Made by a program: the position numbers and the translations under genes. DNA of 23,502 nucleotides from Bacteroidota bacterium (GTDB lineage: Bacteria; Bacteroidota; Bacteroidia; Bacteroidales; Prolixibacteraceae), in assembly GCA_030691295.1 (NCBI GenBank), contig JAUYEQ010000100.1:1-23502 (forward strand). Reading direction: 5' to 3'. Of the stretch, positions 22,108 to 23,502 are shown one piece after another. Numbering within the stretch: the first letter of the stretch is position 1; each line of letters opens with the position of its first letter. The notes beneath the pieces were generated by a model. It did no database searches. It saw nothing but the letters and a program-made list of their open reading frames with translations, and had not been told where the DNA came from.

Positions 22108-22190
22108 CTAAATATGTATTTTTTCAACTTTAAAATTTGTTAAAAATCCCCAATTAATTGAAGCCCAGCAATTATTTTGATTGAAAACAT

Positions 22191-22198
22191 TAGCTTTG
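22191..22198 (+). promoter_or_regulatory. Candidate -7 element for the M23 peptidase gene
   Basis: TAGCTTTG, followed by CA, matches TAnnTTTG and would give a leader of about 98 nt before ATG 22296. No clear -33 is seen at 19-21 bp. Confidence 0.4.
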
Positions 22199-22231
22199 CA
22201 GGCTGTTTAAACCGGAATTTTCGGAACCGTG

Positions 22232-22239
22232 CAAAGTTA
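22232..22239 (-). promoter_or_regulatory. Candidate -7 element for alaS
   Basis: On the minus strand TAACTTTG, followed by CACGG, matches TAnnTTTG; a TTTG -33-like element is at 22262-22265 (CAAA on plus) with 22-bp spacing. Confidence 0.5.
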
Positions 22240-22295
22240 GATTTTTTACTTAAATTTGTTCCAAACCGAAAAATAAATTCCATAAACCCTGTTTT

Positions 22296-23267
22296 ATGGC
22301 GAAAGCAAAGTATAAATTTAATGCTCATACACTTAGCTACGACAAAATCGTAATAAGTTTCAAAACAAAAATCAAGCGTTTCCTCGCCTTGTTTTCAACC
22401 ACCCTGGTAAGTTCGGTGCTGATCGCAATTGGCGTACTTCAATTTTACGAATCTCCCCGAATGCGTACGCTTCACAAAGAAAATGACCGACTTGAAACTC
22501 AATATGAATTACTTTACAAGGATTTAATCAATGTAGAAAAGGCGCTTGATGAAATCGAACAACGCGACAACAATTTGTACCGCGTAATATTCGAAAGCGA
22601 TCCGATTCCGTCAACCATCCGCAAAGCCGGATTTGGCGGGGTAAACAAATATTCGCGGCTCGAATCTTTTGACAATTCGGAACTAGTGATAAAAACTGCC
22701 GAAAAACTCGACATTCTTTCGAAGCAGGCATATATTCAGGCTAAATCGTACGATGAAGTGATGAACCTTGCACTCAACAAAGAAAAACTGGTAGCAAGTA
22801 TGCCTGCTATTATGCCCATTTCAAACAAATCGCTCAAAAGTACAGCCTCCGGTTGGGGATACAGAATACATCCAATCTATAAAATCAAGCAGTTTCACTA
22901 CGGAATGGACTTTACTGCTCCAATCGGCACCAAGGTTTATGCCACCGGCGACGGGATTGTGAAAGATGTTCAGACCATTGGCAGCGGTTACGGAAAATGG
23001 ATTTTAGTTGATCACGGATTTGATTACGAAACGCTCTACGCCCACCTGAGCGGATTTAATGTTAGAATTGGGGAACATGTTAAGCGAGGCGCTGTTATTG
23101 GTTATGTCGGAAATACCGGAACATCTACTGCACCACACGTACACTACGAAGTGCACAAAAACGGAACTCCGGTAAATCCGCAACATTACTATTTCAAAGA
23201 CTTAAATGCCCAGGAATACGAAAAAATGGTCACCATTTCTTCGAATATCGGTCAAACTTTCGACTAA
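22296..23267 (+). CDS. M23-family (LytM-type) peptidase, membrane anchored
   Basis: A 323-residue protein with a cytoplasmic N-terminus, one transmembrane helix (about residues 29-50), a coiled coil (55-92) and a C-terminal M23 domain (about 180-300). The zinc and catalytic residues of LytM endopeptidases are visible: His201 and Asp205 in HYGMD, His250 in YAHLSG, and His281/His283 in HVHYE. It should cut peptide bridges in peptidoglycan or act as a regulator of division or shape, as related coiled-coil M23 proteins do. All metal ligands are kept, so it is probably active. The next gene (MerR) starts 11 bp after its stop, indicating an operon. The cluster alaS, M23, merR is conserved in Bacteroidota. 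Confidence 0.93.
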   Translation: MAKAKYKFNAHTLSYDKIVISFKTKIKRFLALFSTTLVSSVLIAIGVLQFYESPRMRTLHKENDRLETQYELLYKDLINVEKALDEIEQRDNNLYRVIFESDPIPSTIRKAGFGGVNKYSRLESFDNSELVIKTAEKLDILSKQAYIQAKSYDEVMNLALNKEKLVASMPAIMPISNKSLKSTASGWGYRIHPIYKIKQFHYGMDFTAPIGTKVYATGDGIVKDVQTIGSGYGKWILVDHGFDYETLYAHLSGFNVRIGEHVKRGAVIGYVGNTGTSTAPHVHYEVHKNGTPVNPQHYYFKDLNAQEYEKMVTISSNIGQTFD

Positions 23268-23278
23268 AAATAAATACT

Positions 23279-23502
23279 GTGCCATACAAAAAGCCCAAAA
23301 TTGAGAAGGTATTTTATTCTATCGGCGAAGTCGCTGATTTGTTTGGAGTGAACACCTCCAAAATTCGGTTTTGGGAAAATGAATTTGACATACTGAAGCC
23401 GCACAAAAACAACAAAGGCAACCGGATGTTTACCGTCGAAGACATCGAAAACCTCAAACTCATCAACCACTTGCTGAAAGAAAGAGGTATGACCATAAAA
23501 GG
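23279..23502 (+). CDS. MerR-family transcriptional regulator, N-terminal part
   Basis: The open frame begins with GTG at 23279 (the first codons read PYKKPKIEKVFYSIGEVADLF) and runs off the window end after about 74 residues. It has the winged HTH of MerR proteins: YSIGEVADLFGVNTSKIRFWENEF, then a wing KGNRMFTVEDIENLKLI. Relatives often start MPYKKPKIEKK, so GTG at this place is the likely start. Only 11 bp separate it from the M23 peptidase stop. The effector-binding C-terminal part is outside the window. Confidence 0.9.
   Translation, partial: MPYKKPKIEKVFYSIGEVADLFGVNTSKIRFWENEFDILKPHKNNKGNRMFTVEDIENLKLINHLLKERGMTIK

Noticed and set aside
1..23502. CRISPR arrays, tRNA and rRNA genes
   Set aside because: I saw no regularly spaced direct repeats, no cloverleaf-like sequences and no rRNA signatures. 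Repeats present are palindromic and scattered. A covariance search would be needed to exclude a small RNA gene.

Overview
The window looks like the chromosome of a member of the Bacteroidota, probably a Bacteroidales/Marinilabiliales-type organism (lineage is inference). Support comes from gene content: CcsBA-type cytochrome c maturation, the alaS - M23 peptidase - MerR cluster, and a DEAD-box helicase with an RGG tail. Many candidate promoters also match the Bacteroidota -7 element TAnnTTTG, most of them here as TAnCTTTGC, and Shine-Dalgarno sequences are weak.

Layout. 13-4225 (minus): a radical SAM protein, a 2x[4Fe-4S] protein and a large lipoprotein with a possible Cys/His/Asp catalytic set. 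A cluster of small palindromes separates the first two. 4415-8592: a DEAD-box RNA helicase gene surrounded by toxin-antitoxin (TA) modules, with a RelE/ParE-type pair upstream, an intact higBA on the opposite strand downstream, and a decayed higB with a surviving antitoxin beyond that. 8829-9965: an unknown secreted protein. 9966-10500: non-coding, with a nested palindromic element. 10501-11429: yebC preceded by a 60-residue remnant of rsgA. 11605-12602: a degraded patch with an orphan antitoxin-like gene, a palindromic repeat, a small overlapping gene and a GNAT-like gene broken by one TGA. 12762-17727: a long-chain acyl-CoA synthetase and a fused CcsBA. 17876-18627: a small mobile-element nest with a TAAA-loop hairpin, a MITE-like 109 bp inverted repeat and an IS200-like transposase whose stop codon lies in another such hairpin. 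18635-23502: mtgA, alaS, an M23 peptidase and the start of a MerR regulator.

The most interesting structure is around the helicase. Its last ~100 coding bases plus terminator occur again exactly 980 bp downstream, with higBA between the copies. Over the last 28 codons (stop included) the copies differ at 8 of 84 positions, 7 of them third codon positions, and the second copy still encodes the helicase C-terminus. This pattern fits an allelic gene end that diverged under protein-level selection, not a fresh duplication. It suggests a TA cassette that entered at the 3' end of the helicase while restoring that end, much as integrative islands restore tRNA genes.

A second theme is short structured repeats. 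A hairpin family with an invariant TAAA loop occurs in five copies, two of which show compensatory stem changes. It is linked to the IS200-like (REP-associated type) transposase. Another palindrome is embedded in frame in alaS.
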